Assembly: GCA_029260295.1 (NCBI GenBank)
Contig: JAJDDN010000003.1
Span: forward strand, 1 to 64,000
Origin: Phycisphaerales bacterium
GTDB taxonomy: Bacteria > Planctomycetota > Phycisphaerae > Phycisphaerales > UBA1924
DNA length: 64,000 bases
Reading direction: 5' to 3'
Shown here: piece after piece, positions 17,116-26,472 of the stretch
How positions within the stretch are numbered: position 1 is the first letter of the stretch
How the letters are laid out: each line of letters opens with the position of its first letter
Notes under the pieces: model-generated
Told to the model about the DNA's origin: nothing
Database searches by the model: none
What the model saw: only the letters and a program-made list of their open reading frames with translations
Program-made: the position numbers and the translations under genes

Positions 17116-18780
17116 TCAGTCGATCCCGGAGGCCTTGACGATTTCGCCGAGAATCTCCCGGTGATTCGCACACCGTGGGCACTTGTGCTGCCCCCCAAGC
17201 TTGCCCTTTTCTTCGAGCCAGCGATGAAAGGTCCCGCCGGGAAGAACAGTGATCGTTGGCTCGGTCATCCCCAATGAATCCGACCGCTTGGTGTTGTAAT
17301 CCACATTGGCGGCCTTGATGTTCTCATCAAATGCCCTACCAAAGACCCTGAGCTGCTCGGGATCGGGCTGGCAATCAAACTCCACCGCCACTTCGAGCCC
17401 CGCACGATTCGATTGGCTCGGGTACACCGGCGCGGCGGTAAACTCGCCGATGGTCAGTCCTGATGCTTGTGATCCGGCGCTCACGCCGTCTTCGATGTGC
17501 TCGCCGATCAGGTTCTCGCCAAATGCATTGATGAAATGACGATGCCGACCGACGATCCGCAATCTTGCAGGCCCGTCGCCGCCACGACCATCGGGGCTGT
17601 TTGGGATCGAATCAAACTCAACCACATCCCCGATGATGTACCGCCACAGACCGGCGTTGGTACTCATCACCACGACATACTGCTTGCCTTTCTCGACTTC
17701 CCAGCATGAGAGCACCTCGGGGTTCTCGTCATCAATCTGATCGCGGGGCACGAACTCATAAAAAGTCCCATTATCGACCAGCAGTCGCATACCAGGCTCA
17801 TCCGCGTTGTCCTGCATCGCGATGAACCCCTCCGACGCGGGATATAGCTCCTGGCGGCACGGGAAATCGATTTTGGGATCTCCAGAGAACGCGATCGCCA
17901 TCCGCTCAATAAACGGCGTGTAGTTCACACCGCCATGGACAAAGACTTCAAGGTTCGGCCAGACATCGCGGGCGCACTTGGCCTTGATCCCGCGTTGATT
18001 GGCGAGCTCGATCACGCGATCAATCAGCACCAGCGCCCAGCTGGGCATCCCCGAGATAAACCGGATGTCCTGATCGATCGCCATCTGAGCCATCGCTTCG
18101 ATCTTGTCGGGCCAGTGGCTCATCAATGCAACCTCAGGACCCGGCGAATAGATCGTTGACAACGGCCATTTAATCAATGGCGTAACTAGCCCCGACAGAT
18201 CGCCCGTCGCGATGCCGACCTCGTTGTACTCCAGATCCGTCGAGCCCCCTAAAAACAAGCACCGGCCACCCATCATCCGCTCAGGGTGCACGCCTCTATT
18301 GATCAAATGGGCGAAGATATCGAGCGACGCAAGATAGTTGGAGCGGAACATCTCGGGACTCACCGGGATGTACTTATCACCCGCCGTAGTTCCTGAAGTC
18401 TGGGCAAAGTGTCCAACCCGACCGGGCCAGAGCACATCGGGCTCGCCGCGTTCCCGCATCGCCTCGATGTGGTCTTTGAAGACATACCAATCGTTGATCG
18501 GCATGGACTTGCGGAACGCGTTGATCATCTCTTCGTCGTCTTCAATTGCAGCGATCGCTCCGAAGCCGTGCTGCTTGCCGAACACTGTCTGGGCACTGAC
18601 GCGGAGATTCTTCCGGAGTTGTGCGGCTTGAATCGCAGCGGTCGACTCTTTCCAGTACTCAAGATCGTTGAGCAATCGCCTTCGACGCTCTACGCGTGCA
18701 CGCAATCCCAGCCCGACCAGACTCGTGAGCGAATACCCGGCATTTGGTGTTGGTGCTCGTTGGATATCGCCACCGCTCAC
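17116..18780 (-). CDS. GH3-family acyl-adenylate-forming enzyme
   Basis: The protein belongs to the GH3 superfamily, known in plants for ATP-dependent conjugation of amino acids to acyl hormones. The ATP/P-loop motif is FAQTSGTTAGDKYIPVS. Further family features are GMPSWALVLIDRVIE, the mid-region YPASEGFIA, and VVMSTNAGLWRYIIGDVVEF. The C-terminal lid holds RLRIVGRHRHFINAFGENL. Length (554 aa) is normal. Bacterial substrates are not established. Its start overlaps the alpha/beta hydrolase stop by 4 nt, so the hydrolase may act on its product or substrate. The C-terminus carries an unexpected CPRCANH motif (KCPRCANHREIL). Confidence 0.9.
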   Translation of the reverse strand: MSGGDIQRAPTPNAGYSLTSLVGLGLRARVERRRRLLNDLEYWKESTAAIQAAQLRKNLRVSAQTVFGKQHGFGAIAAIEDDEEMINAFRKSMPINDWYVFKDHIEAMRERGEPDVLWPGRVGHFAQTSGTTAGDKYIPVSPEMFRSNYLASLDIFAHLINRGVHPERMMGGRCLFLGGSTDLEYNEVGIATGDLSGLVTPLIKWPLSTIYSPGPEVALMSHWPDKIEAMAQMAIDQDIRFISGMPSWALVLIDRVIELANQRGIKAKCARDVWPNLEVFVHGGVNYTPFIERMAIAFSGDPKIDFPCRQELYPASEGFIAMQDNADEPGMRLLVDNGTFYEFVPRDQIDDENPEVLSCWEVEKGKQYVVVMSTNAGLWRYIIGDVVEFDSIPNSPDGRGGDGPARLRIVGRHRHFINAFGENLIGEHIEDGVSAGSQASGLTIGEFTAAPVYPSQSNRAGLEVAVEFDCQPDPEQLRVFGRAFDENIKAANVDYNTKRSDSLGMTEPTITVLPGGTFHRWLEEKGKLGGQHKCPRCANHREILGEIVKASGID

Positions 18781-19628
18781 GCTTGGCCACCGACCGGTGC
18801 AAAGCCGTGCTTGTCAAAGAACGCGTGCATCGCTTGAGCGAACGGCCCCGGCGCTTCGATCATCGGGGCATGCCCACACAAGTCGATCCAGAACAACTCC
18901 GCGTTGGGCATCAGCTCCGTGAAGCCCTGCCCAGCGCTCGGTGGGGTCACCACATCTTCCTTGCCCCAGATTAGCAGCGTTGGGTGATCGATCTCGCCAA
19001 GATCGTCTGCCATGTTGTCCCGGCGGGCACTCTTGGAGAGCTTGACCATCGCCCGCGCCCCGCCCCGCTCATTGAGCAATGCAAAGGCTCGATCAACATC
19101 GCCCGGATCCATAAACGATTTGTCGTAGAACAACTCGCCGATTTTTTCGACCAACCATTCGCGAGTCGGGCGCACGGGAGCTCCCTTGACCACTGTGCGT
19201 TCGATCAAGCCGCTCGATCCTGCCAGGACCAGAGAGCTGACCAGTTCTGGGCGTTCGTGGGCAACCCGCAGGGCGACATGTCCGCCGAAGGAGTTGCCGA
19301 CCAATACCGCGGGTTCATCAAAGTATTTATCGAGGAACTGCATCGTCATCGCTGAGACCGCTTGGATCGAGCAATCCGACTTGCGGAGCGAGAGCAGCGG
19401 CATCTCGAGAGTCACACACCGCGCCCGTTTGGACAACGATTTGACCACCAGTTCCCAGTGCTCGTTGAGCCCGACCAATCCGTGGAGGAAGACGATCGGC
19501 ATACCGGAGCCGCACTCGACGACATCGGCCACGATATTGCGGCCACTCATCCCGATCAGCGAGACCTCGGATTTGGTCAGAGCCGAGTTGTGGCTCGGAT
19601 CAGAAGAGTTGGCGTGTGCGGTACTCAA
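18777..19628 (-). CDS. Alpha/beta-hydrolase fold protein
   Basis: The canonical fold is visible. The oxyanion region is VFLHGLVGLNEHW, the nucleophile elbow is GNSFGG, and a cap domain follows. The acid is in LLIWGKEDVVTPP and the histidine in LCGHAPMIEAPGPF. This resembles MhpC-like C-C hydrolases or esterases; the substrate is unknown. The start is uncertain. I chose TTG 19628, which has GGAG about 9 nt upstream, because the longer frame (GTG 19697) adds a non-homologous stretch without a ribosome-binding site. Its stop overlaps the GH3 start by 4 nt, so the two are probably one unit. Confidence 0.85.
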   Translation of the reverse strand: MSTAHANSSDPSHNSALTKSEVSLIGMSGRNIVADVVECGSGMPIVFLHGLVGLNEHWELVVKSLSKRARCVTLEMPLLSLRKSDCSIQAVSAMTMQFLDKYFDEPAVLVGNSFGGHVALRVAHERPELVSSLVLAGSSGLIERTVVKGAPVRPTREWLVEKIGELFYDKSFMDPGDVDRAFALLNERGGARAMVKLSKSARRDNMADDLGEIDHPTLLIWGKEDVVTPPSAGQGFTELMPNAELFWIDLCGHAPMIEAPGPFAQAMHAFFDKHGFAPVGGQA

Positions 19629-19788
19629 AATAACAATCTCCAATACGAAACAATGGGCATCATTGCCCATCCCCTCGTATTCCAACGATGCTCCCACTTG
19701 TTAGGAAACACTTGCTTAGAGTTTAATCCTAGAACCTGCGTCCGACTCAGCCAACCTGAACGATCGATTCACATGCCAGAAATGTACT

Positions 19789-20538
19789 TTAGACGCTGCC
19801 AACGCCGGTTTGCTCGACCACACGCCCGTCGATGAGACGAATGACGCGGTCGGCGCGGGCGGCGATCCGTTCGTCGTGGGTCACCATGACCATGGTCAAT
19901 CCGCTGCTCAGACGGAGCTCGGCAAGAACATCGAGAATCGATTCGCCGGTCTTGAGGTCCAGGTTTCCAGTTGGCTCGTCGGCAAGCAGCAGCGCCGGCT
20001 CGTTGATCAACGCCCTAGCAATAGCGACCCTCTGTCGCTCGCCGCCCGAGAGTTCCGCGGGCCGGTGCTTCATCCGGTCGCTGAGGCCGAACCGATCGAG
20101 GAGTTCCTTGGCTCGCGACTCGACGCCCTTGCGTTGCGACCTGTACCCAAACCGCCCGTAGCGGATCATCGACCCGATGCAGATGTTCTGGAGGATATCG
20201 AGTTCTGGGAGCAGGTGGTAGAACTGGAAGACGAACCCGACTTCTGTCGACCGGTATGCGTTGAGAGCCCCGGCACCCATGTCGGTAATGACACGATCTC
20301 CGTAGGTTATTGATGCCGGATTTTCAGGATGCCTATCTGGTCGATCGAGCCCGCCGATGATGTGCATTAGGGTGCTCTTGCCCGATCCTGATGCGCCCAG
20401 GATCGTGATCCATTCCTTGTGATGAACCGTCAGATCCACCCCGTGCAACACAGGGACCTTCACCCGTCCAAGGTGATAGGTCTTGCGAATATTCTCGACC
20501 TGCAGCATGGGAGTTTGATCACTTTGGGGGGGCATCAC
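19789..20538 (-). CDS. lolD: LolD-like ABC transporter ATP-binding protein
   Basis: This is the ATPase of a LolCDE/MacB-type exporter. Walker A is GASGSGKST, the Q loop lies in VGFVFQFYHLLPELD, the signature is LSGGERQRVAIARAL, and Walker B is LLLADEPTGNLD. The H loop is TMVMVTHDE. In Gram-negative bacteria this module extracts lipoproteins from the inner membrane for transfer to LolA. The start is probably GTG 20538, giving a GTGA overlap with the permease stop; ATG 20535 is directly next. The partner permease and an M1 peptidase lipoprotein lie upstream on the same strand. Confidence 0.9.
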   Translation of the reverse strand: MMPPQSDQTPMLQVENIRKTYHLGRVKVPVLHGVDLTVHHKEWITILGASGSGKSTLMHIIGGLDRPDRHPENPASITYGDRVITDMGAGALNAYRSTEVGFVFQFYHLLPELDILQNICIGSMIRYGRFGYRSQRKGVESRAKELLDRFGLSDRMKHRPAELSGGERQRVAIARALINEPALLLADEPTGNLDLKTGESILDVLAELRLSSGLTMVMVTHDERIAARADRVIRLIDGRVVEQTGVGSV

Positions 20539-22100
20539 TCAAACCTCAACGCTTTGACCGGGTCCATCCGAGCACTGCGGAATGCGGGGATCAGTGATCC
20601 GAGCACGCAGGTCAGGACGCCGACGATGAAGACGATGATCGCTTTGTCCGTTTCGACTTCGCTTGGGATCTCGATGAAGTAGTAGGTCCGCGGATCCCAG
20701 ATAACGAGATTGAACGCACGCCCGAGCCAATCGTGGATCGAGTTAATATTGATGACCACCGCGTACCCCGCCGCGGTCCCCAGTGACGCGCCGATGAGCC
20801 CGATCGCGGTCCCGTAGCGGATCCAGAGCCACGCCACACCGGTTGTTGATGCCCCGAGTGCACGCAGGATCCCGATGTCCTTGGTCTTCTCTGAGATCAT
20901 CGACCAGAAGATCGCAAGCACAAGGAATACAGAGGTAAACGACACAATCCCGAAGATGAACAGCACCAAGCCGGTCTCTTTTTTGACCGCGTTGATCATC
21001 GTCGCGTTCAGATCTTCCCATGTGCGGATCTGGTTCTCCATCGAGAACGAGCTGGGCACCTCGCCGTGATGCTTGGCTTCAAACTCCTGATAAATCTGGT
21101 ATACACGATCGCGGACTTCACCGAGTTCCGCGCCATCGATTGACCGCACCAGCAATGTTGTCACCCGTGCCGGATCAATCCCGACGACCTCGCTCATTTT
21201 GGGACGGCGTTTGCCCGTCACCGGATCGATCTCGGTCGCAAACGGATTCTCGACGAGTTCGACCTTGCGGGCTTCATCAAGCCGCAGCATCTCTTGCATC
21301 ACTTCGAGAGGCACAAAGATCGTTGACTTATCAATCTCAAAGATCCCCGACTGGAACTCGTTGGCGATCGGGATCGTCCGCGTCACCGGGTCCACAGGCT
21401 TGCCCGTCGAATCCAATGACAACACCGTCAGCCCGACGGATCCGCCCGCGGGCATGAACCCGGGCACCCGCTCGACGCTTCCATCAGGAGTCGCCCGGAA
21501 ACCAAACGCACGCGGGTCGTAGATCCCGTCTTCGGTTCTGATATTGAGCCCGGTCACCTCAACGCCCAGCACTCCAGCTCGCTCGGTCTGACCCGATTCC
21601 TGATTAAACCGCGTAAGGGTCACAGCATTGGATTCAAACATTGCCATCGCGCCGGTGAACTGCGGATCGAGGCGAACATCGGAGCCGTCGCGGTCTTTGG
21701 CCGTGGGCTCGTCGATTGGTTTCCACCAGATGGTGTCGGTGTAGTTGGTCACGCGGTCGTAGCTGACCGGGTCAATGCCCTTGATTGTAATAAGCTCGAT
21801 GCGGTCATCGGGGAGCTGAATAAGCCCGAAGGTCTCGATGATCGGGGTCGCCCCGTCGATCATCTCGTCCTCTTCGAGCATCGCGATCAGCTCTTCGTAG
21901 TGTGCGAACCCGACATTTGGCCAAGAAACCGTCACATCACCGATCAGCGACCGCCCGGAGTTGACCAGAGTCTTGAGAAACCCGCCCATGACCGACCAGG
22001 TGATCAGGATCGTCGCGACCGACAGCATGACCGCGAGCATCGCCAGGATTGGCATCAACTTGCTCGTCAGGTACTTTTTGGTCAGCAGTGATTGGTACAC
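20535..22100 (-). CDS. LolC/LolE-family ABC permease (FtsX-like)
   Basis: The protein has an N-terminal membrane helix (LAMLAVMLSVATILITWSVMGG). It is followed by a ~300-residue periplasmic domain with MacB-like features (GDVTVSWPNVGFAHYEEL). Three C-terminal helices form the FtsX domain (FGIVSFTSVFLVLAIFWSMI, AIGLIGASLGTAAGYAVV, and the last helix before LIPAFRSARMDPVKALRFE). The closing motif is typical of this family. At 521 aa it is longer than E. coli LolC or LolE (about 400-414 aa) owing to the periplasmic part. Only one permease gene is present, so a homodimer is likely. TACACT lies 6 nt before the GTG start. Confidence 0.88.
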   Translation of the reverse strand: MYQSLLTKKYLTSKLMPILAMLAVMLSVATILITWSVMGGFLKTLVNSGRSLIGDVTVSWPNVGFAHYEELIAMLEEDEMIDGATPIIETFGLIQLPDDRIELITIKGIDPVSYDRVTNYTDTIWWKPIDEPTAKDRDGSDVRLDPQFTGAMAMFESNAVTLTRFNQESGQTERAGVLGVEVTGLNIRTEDGIYDPRAFGFRATPDGSVERVPGFMPAGGSVGLTVLSLDSTGKPVDPVTRTIPIANEFQSGIFEIDKSTIFVPLEVMQEMLRLDEARKVELVENPFATEIDPVTGKRRPKMSEVVGIDPARVTTLLVRSIDGAELGEVRDRVYQIYQEFEAKHHGEVPSSFSMENQIRTWEDLNATMINAVKKETGLVLFIFGIVSFTSVFLVLAIFWSMISEKTKDIGILRALGASTTGVAWLWIRYGTAIGLIGASLGTAAGYAVVININSIHDWLGRAFNLVIWDPRTYYFIEIPSEVETDKAIIVFIVGVLTCVLGSLIPAFRSARMDPVKALRFE

Positions 22101-22112
22101 AGAGCGAGTGTA
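22101..22112 (-). promoter_or_regulatory. Leaderless-type -10 box for the LolC/E gene
   Basis: TACACT on the minus strand lies 6 nt before the GTG start, within the short gap after the M1 peptidase gene. It would allow separate transcription of the transporter genes. Confidence 0.35.
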
Positions 22113-22133
22113 GCAGCATCACCGCTCAGGCGT

Positions 22134-24197
22134 TCACCGCTTCCATGTGTTGTTGGACCGATCGATGTCCGGGAGGATCTCGTTGGGATCGATCGTCACC
22201 GATTCGATCCGCCGCCCGCCGGTGCTGACCCCGACATTCCAGCGGGTCGTCACATGCCAGACTTCGACTGGCAGCGTCCGCTCCTCGACCTCGCCATCGT
22301 CATAGACGATCTCTAGATGCACGGGCATTACCATGTCGCCATGAGATTGGAGCACGATGACCACCGCATCATAATAGTTTGCCTTCGCATCTTCTCTGAC
22401 CGGTTCGACGGCCACGATCCCGAGATCCAACGCCATCGGCTCAGCAAACCAACCCCGCCAGAACCACGACAGATCCGTTCCCGACGCATCCTCGATTGTC
22501 CGGAAGAAATCGCTCGGCTGCGGGCTCTTAAACGCCCACCACTCGATGTACTGAGCAAAGGCCGGATCGAACCGCTCGCGGCCGAGGATAAACTCGCGGA
22601 GCAAATACAAGCCGAGGCCCGTTTTGCGGTACATCAGCTTCCCAACCCAGCGTGGCCATGCACGGTCGGGAGCGGTGATGATCGGCTGAGGGTTGCTGGC
22701 ACTACAGAGCTCGGAGGTCTGCCGAGAGTGCTCTTTGAATTTGGGCTCCTCGTCGTACCACGCGGCTTTCGAGTAGATGTTGATAAAGGTATTGAACCCT
22801 TCATCCTGCCACATGTAGCGCCGCTCGTCGGAGTTGACGAGCATCGGGAACCAGTTGTGCCCGATCTCATGATCCGTCACGCCGAACAATCCCTTGGGGT
22901 TTGTCCGTCCGCCGCAGAAGATAATCCCGGGGTATTCCATCCCGCCTTCTGGGCCGTTGATATTGCTCATGACCGGGTAGGGGTACGGATGCAACCAGTC
23001 GGAGTAGAACTCGATCGAGTGCTTGATGTACCGGGTCGATCCGCCGTCCTCATCATCATTCCCCCAGACCTCGGCCTCGACCGGGAAGAACGACTGGCAC
23101 CGTACGGTTCTGTCTGCGCCATTGAGTCCGGTGATGGTCGCGCCAACCGCGTCCCACATGAATGCATCGGAGGCGGCCCACGCGAAGGTGCGTGAGTCGT
23201 CGATGAAGAAATCCCATGTAAAGGATTCAGCATCTCCTGGGCGGATTTCGTCGGTACCGATCTCTTCTTCCGTGACAATCCACACGGGTTCATCGCTCGC
23301 ATCGGCCTCGGTCAATCGTGACTGTTGCTCGCTGGTCAAGACATCTTCCGGGTTGGTCAACATTCCCGACCCGGCAACCAGATAGTTCCGTGGCACTGTG
23401 ATCGAGACATCAAACGAACCGAAATCGGTATAAAACTCGCCCGATCCAAGATACGGGAGCGTGTTCCAACCATTGACATCGTCGTACTTGCACACATGCG
23501 GGAACCACTGCGCAAGCTCGTAAATCTTCCCGCCTTCGACTTCTTCCATCCCCATCCGGCGAAGATCCGGCGGGACTGGGAATGAATAGTCGATCTCAAA
23601 CTCGAACACCTCGCCGGGCTTGATGGTTTCATCAAGATCGATCTTCCCGAGCGTGTCGTAGCGTGCCAGCGGCAAGTCCTCCCCGCCGGACTGCACCCGC
23701 GAGATGGTGTACCCGCCATCAAAGTCGTACTCGAGCATCTTCATCACCGAGCCGGGCGTGCGACTCTGCGAACCTATCGAATCGAGCCGGAACAGGTTCT
23801 GCTCAAGGTTCAGCCAGACATAATCGAGCTCGTGGGGTGAATTGTTCGTGTAGCGGATGGTCATCGTCGCGCTGACCGAATCGTTCTCGTCGTCGAGCTT
23901 CGCGTCGATGACATAGTCGCACCGCTGCTGCCAGTATTCTGGACCGGGCTTGCCCGACCCGAGACGCTGATCGTTGGGCGTCGGGAAATCCATCGCGCGG
24001 AATACATTGTTCCCGTTCTCGCCTCCGGTGCGCCGGTAGCGATCATCGACGGCCCCCACCGAATCGGCGATCACCGAGTTGCTCCCGAGCGACCAGTTCA
24101 CATCAGTTGAGCACCCGCCCAGAACGACCACAGCCGCGGTCAATCCAAGACCCAAGACTTTACAACACGATACACGGATAGAGTTCAACAAGACCAT
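22134..24197 (-). CDS. M1-family zinc metallopeptidase lipoprotein
   Basis: This is a membrane-anchored aminopeptidase-like enzyme. A lipoprotein signal ends in VVVLGGC. The gluzincin substrate motif reads GGMEY in place of GAMEN. The zinc site HEIGH (about residues 443-447) is followed 18 residues later by the third ligand in WQDEGF, as in M1 peptidases. An N-terminal beta domain (YVIDAKLDDENDSVSATMTIRY) matches the M1 saddle. The start was set to ATG 24197, with GAGGAG at 7-nt spacing, instead of the TTG in the ORF track. It sits upstream of lolC/E and lolD and may be co-transcribed. Confidence 0.9.
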   Translation of the reverse strand: MVLLNSIRVSCCKVLGLGLTAAVVVLGGCSTDVNWSLGSNSVIADSVGAVDDRYRRTGGENGNNVFRAMDFPTPNDQRLGSGKPGPEYWQQRCDYVIDAKLDDENDSVSATMTIRYTNNSPHELDYVWLNLEQNLFRLDSIGSQSRTPGSVMKMLEYDFDGGYTISRVQSGGEDLPLARYDTLGKIDLDETIKPGEVFEFEIDYSFPVPPDLRRMGMEEVEGGKIYELAQWFPHVCKYDDVNGWNTLPYLGSGEFYTDFGSFDVSITVPRNYLVAGSGMLTNPEDVLTSEQQSRLTEADASDEPVWIVTEEEIGTDEIRPGDAESFTWDFFIDDSRTFAWAASDAFMWDAVGATITGLNGADRTVRCQSFFPVEAEVWGNDDEDGGSTRYIKHSIEFYSDWLHPYPYPVMSNINGPEGGMEYPGIIFCGGRTNPKGLFGVTDHEIGHNWFPMLVNSDERRYMWQDEGFNTFINIYSKAAWYDEEPKFKEHSRQTSELCSASNPQPIITAPDRAWPRWVGKLMYRKTGLGLYLLREFILGRERFDPAFAQYIEWWAFKSPQPSDFFRTIEDASGTDLSWFWRGWFAEPMALDLGIVAVEPVREDAKANYYDAVVIVLQSHGDMVMPVHLEIVYDDGEVEERTLPVEVWHVTTRWNVGVSTGGRRIESVTIDPNEILPDIDRSNNTWKR

Positions 24198-24329
24198 CGA
24201 CGCACTCCTCAAAGATGGGTGATCCCCCTACAGATCACCCGGATAGTGAAGTCACACGATAGCGTAATCAGACCCCAAACGCAAAGTCATTCCCAAAGCC
24301 CGTTTCCAAACGGACCTCGATACCTTCTT

Positions 24330-25913
24330 TTATACCCGCCGATCAAGCAATCGGTACTGCACCGCCTCGCCAATATGCTCGGGTTTGACATCAACACTTC
24401 CCGAAATATCCGCGATCGTCCGCGATACCCGCCTGACCTTGTCGTATCCACGGGCGCTCAGGCCCAGCTGCGTCATTGCTTGCTCAAGAAGTATCCGCGC
24501 CGGCTCGCTGAGTTGCATCATCTCGTCGAGCTGTGTGCCTCTGAGTTGTGAGTTGACAGTTGTTCCCTGCCGATCGTGCATCATTGATCGAGCATCGAGG
24601 ACCAGCTTTCGCATCATTTCCGTCGTCGAGCCCGTGGCCTTTTTGCTCAGTTCCGACCAGGGCACCCCCGGGGCCTCGACATGCAGATCAATCCGGTCCA
24701 TCAATGGCCCAGAGATTTTCGACAGGTACCGGTCCATCTCCCGCTGCCCGGCTTCGCCCGGCGCGACATCGCCGCGGGGTGTCGGGTTCATCGCGGCGAC
24801 GAGCATGAACGAGGCGGGGAACTGCACCGTTCCGTGCGCCCTCGCGATCGTCACAATCCGGTCTTCGAGTGGTTGACGCATTGTTTCGAGTACATTCTTC
24901 GAAAACTCTGGAAGCTCATCCAAAAACAGTACCCCATGATGCGCCAGCGAGATCTCCCCGGCGCGGGGAACGATCCCGCCGCCGACAATCGCCGGGCTGC
25001 TGGCCGTGTGGTGAGGCATCCGTACCGGACGACTCGTGATCAATCCCGCCTCAGAATCCAGCAATCCCGAAGACGAATAGATCCGCGTCACCTCAACCGC
25101 TTCTTCTGGTGAGAGCGGGGGCAGAATCCCGGGCAATGCCTTGGCCATCATCGTTTTACCCGTTCCCGCAGGACCGATCATCACAATGTTGTGCTGGCCC
25201 GCCGCCGCGATAATGAGCGCCCGCTTGACCGATTCCTGTCCTTTGATCTCACCGAAATCTACTGTTGCCGATGACCGCTGGAGCATCGCACCGACATCCA
25301 ACGGAGGAGTCGGCTCCAGCGCAAGCCCGCCGTTGAACAGCCCCACCACTTGCGCCAAAGACGACACCCCGAACACCCGTACCCCATCAACCACCGCCGC
25401 CTCAGACGCATTGGCATCCGGCACGATCACCGCATCGAGCCCCATGGATTTGGCAAGCGACACCATCGCGATCACGCCCCGGATCGAACGCACGCGACCA
25501 TCGAGCGCAAGCTCTCCCGCGATCAACACCGACCGAGGATCAAGCCCGAACAGCTCCTCAGAGGATTCCCCGGCCCCGCCTTTCCAACTCTCACCACCAC
25601 CCACTCCTACGGGCACCCGCTGCTGGATCACACCCTGCGCAATCAGTACCCCCACCGCGATCGGTAGGTCGTAAGCCGGGCCCTCTTTGCGGACGGCCGC
25701 CGGGGCGAGGTTGATCAGCGTCCGACCCCGAGGCATCGGGTACCCGGAGTTGCCCATCGCGGATCGGACCCGCTCGAGCGACTCGCGGACAGCCGCGTCT
25801 GGGAGACCCACCACGGTCTCCTTCTGGAGCTGCGTGTCGTCGAGATCTGTCTCGATTTCGCAGATCGACGCGTCAATACCCGAGAGAATGAAGCTGCGTA
25901 CTTTGGGAATCAT
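24330..25913 (-). CDS. YifB/ComM-family Mg-chelatase-like AAA+ ATPase
   Basis: The N-terminal ~190 residues form the Lon-protease-like ChlI domain (GLPDAAVRESLERVRSAMGNSGYPMP). The AAA+ core follows, with Walker A GPAGTGKTMMAKALPGILPPL and Walker B GVLFLDELPEF. The C-terminal Mg-chelatase domain holds ARGYDKVRRVSRTIADI. ComM-type proteins are helicases that promote branch migration during natural transformation. The sequence NPTPRGD replaces the NPCPCG usual in the family, so the two cysteines are missing. A perfect -35/-10 promoter places the transcription start at the ATG, so the mRNA should be leaderless. Confidence 0.92.
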   Translation of the reverse strand: MIPKVRSFILSGIDASICEIETDLDDTQLQKETVVGLPDAAVRESLERVRSAMGNSGYPMPRGRTLINLAPAAVRKEGPAYDLPIAVGVLIAQGVIQQRVPVGVGGGESWKGGAGESSEELFGLDPRSVLIAGELALDGRVRSIRGVIAMVSLAKSMGLDAVIVPDANASEAAVVDGVRVFGVSSLAQVVGLFNGGLALEPTPPLDVGAMLQRSSATVDFGEIKGQESVKRALIIAAAGQHNIVMIGPAGTGKTMMAKALPGILPPLSPEEAVEVTRIYSSSGLLDSEAGLITSRPVRMPHHTASSPAIVGGGIVPRAGEISLAHHGVLFLDELPEFSKNVLETMRQPLEDRIVTIARAHGTVQFPASFMLVAAMNPTPRGDVAPGEAGQREMDRYLSKISGPLMDRIDLHVEAPGVPWSELSKKATGSTTEMMRKLVLDARSMMHDRQGTTVNSQLRGTQLDEMMQLSEPARILLEQAMTQLGLSARGYDKVRRVSRTIADISGSVDVKPEHIGEAVQYRLLDRRV

Positions 25914-25948
25914 GTTTGCATGCTACCAAACATTACCCGCACTGTCAA
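25914..25948 (-). promoter_or_regulatory. yifB promoter: TTGACA - 17 nt - TAGCAT, leaderless start
   Basis: On the minus strand a perfect -35 box TTGACA is separated by 17 nt from TAGCAT. The ATG begins 6 nt after the -10 box, so transcription should start at or next to the start codon. This is the best-supported example of the leaderless pattern in the window. Confidence 0.75.
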
Positions 25949-25995
25949 GTTATTTGTTCGGATTTTGCTTTGGCCGAATAAATCCCGTATTTGGG

Positions 25996-26472
25996 TCATT
26001 TCAACTCAAACCACGCCTCGGTACACGCCATAAACCGATCGCATGCTTCGGAAACATGCTCGCCGGTCTTCACGAATCCACACCGCTCAAGGGCCCGTAT
26101 CGAGCCAATATTCTCTGTCGCAACCCTCGCAAACATCGACCTTTGTTCAGCGATCTCCAGCATCACAGCGAGCGCCCGTGTCGCGATCCCCTTCCCCCAA
26201 TGCGTGCGGTCAATCCAGTACCCAACAAACCATTCCTCTTCGACCCGAAACACATTGATATTCCCCACGGCTTCGGAATCGAACACAATCGTGCGTGCGA
26301 TCACCGACGGATTCTTCAGAATACGATCCCAGTGTGCATCGAAATCTGCCCGCTCGCGTGGGTACACCTTTGCCAGTTCATACGCTTCAGTGTCCTGCTG
26401 ATGGTGAAAGAACACTACAAGATCACGCGGCAGGATTTCACGCAATCCGACTGAGCCTTGCCGATCAATCAC
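25996..26472 (-). CDS. GNAT-family N-acetyltransferase (RimJ/RimL type)
   Basis: The protein should transfer an acetyl group from acetyl-CoA to an amine. The fold is visible as AVGNINVF, EEWFVGYWIDRTHWGKGIATRALAVMLEIAEQ (acetyl-CoA loop region) and VATENIGSIRALERCGFVKTGEH. The start was moved to a GTG at 26472. It forms a GTGA overlap with the epimerase stop and begins the family's normal N-terminus (LREILPRDL). The ORF-track start reads into the epimerase gene and adds about 47 spurious residues. Coupling to a sugar epimerase suggests acetylation of an aminosugar, but a protein or metabolite substrate cannot be excluded. Confidence 0.85.
   Translation of the reverse strand: MIDRQGSVGLREILPRDLVVFFHHQQDTEAYELAKVYPRERADFDAHWDRILKNPSVIARTIVFDSEAVGNINVFRVEEEWFVGYWIDRTHWGKGIATRALAVMLEIAEQRSMFARVATENIGSIRALERCGFVKTGEHVSEACDRFMACTEAWFELK

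Noticed and set aside
22317-23195. 292-aa ORF antisense to the M1 peptidase gene
   Set aside because: The peptidase on the other strand has intact HEIGH motifs; the antisense frame has no recognisable features.
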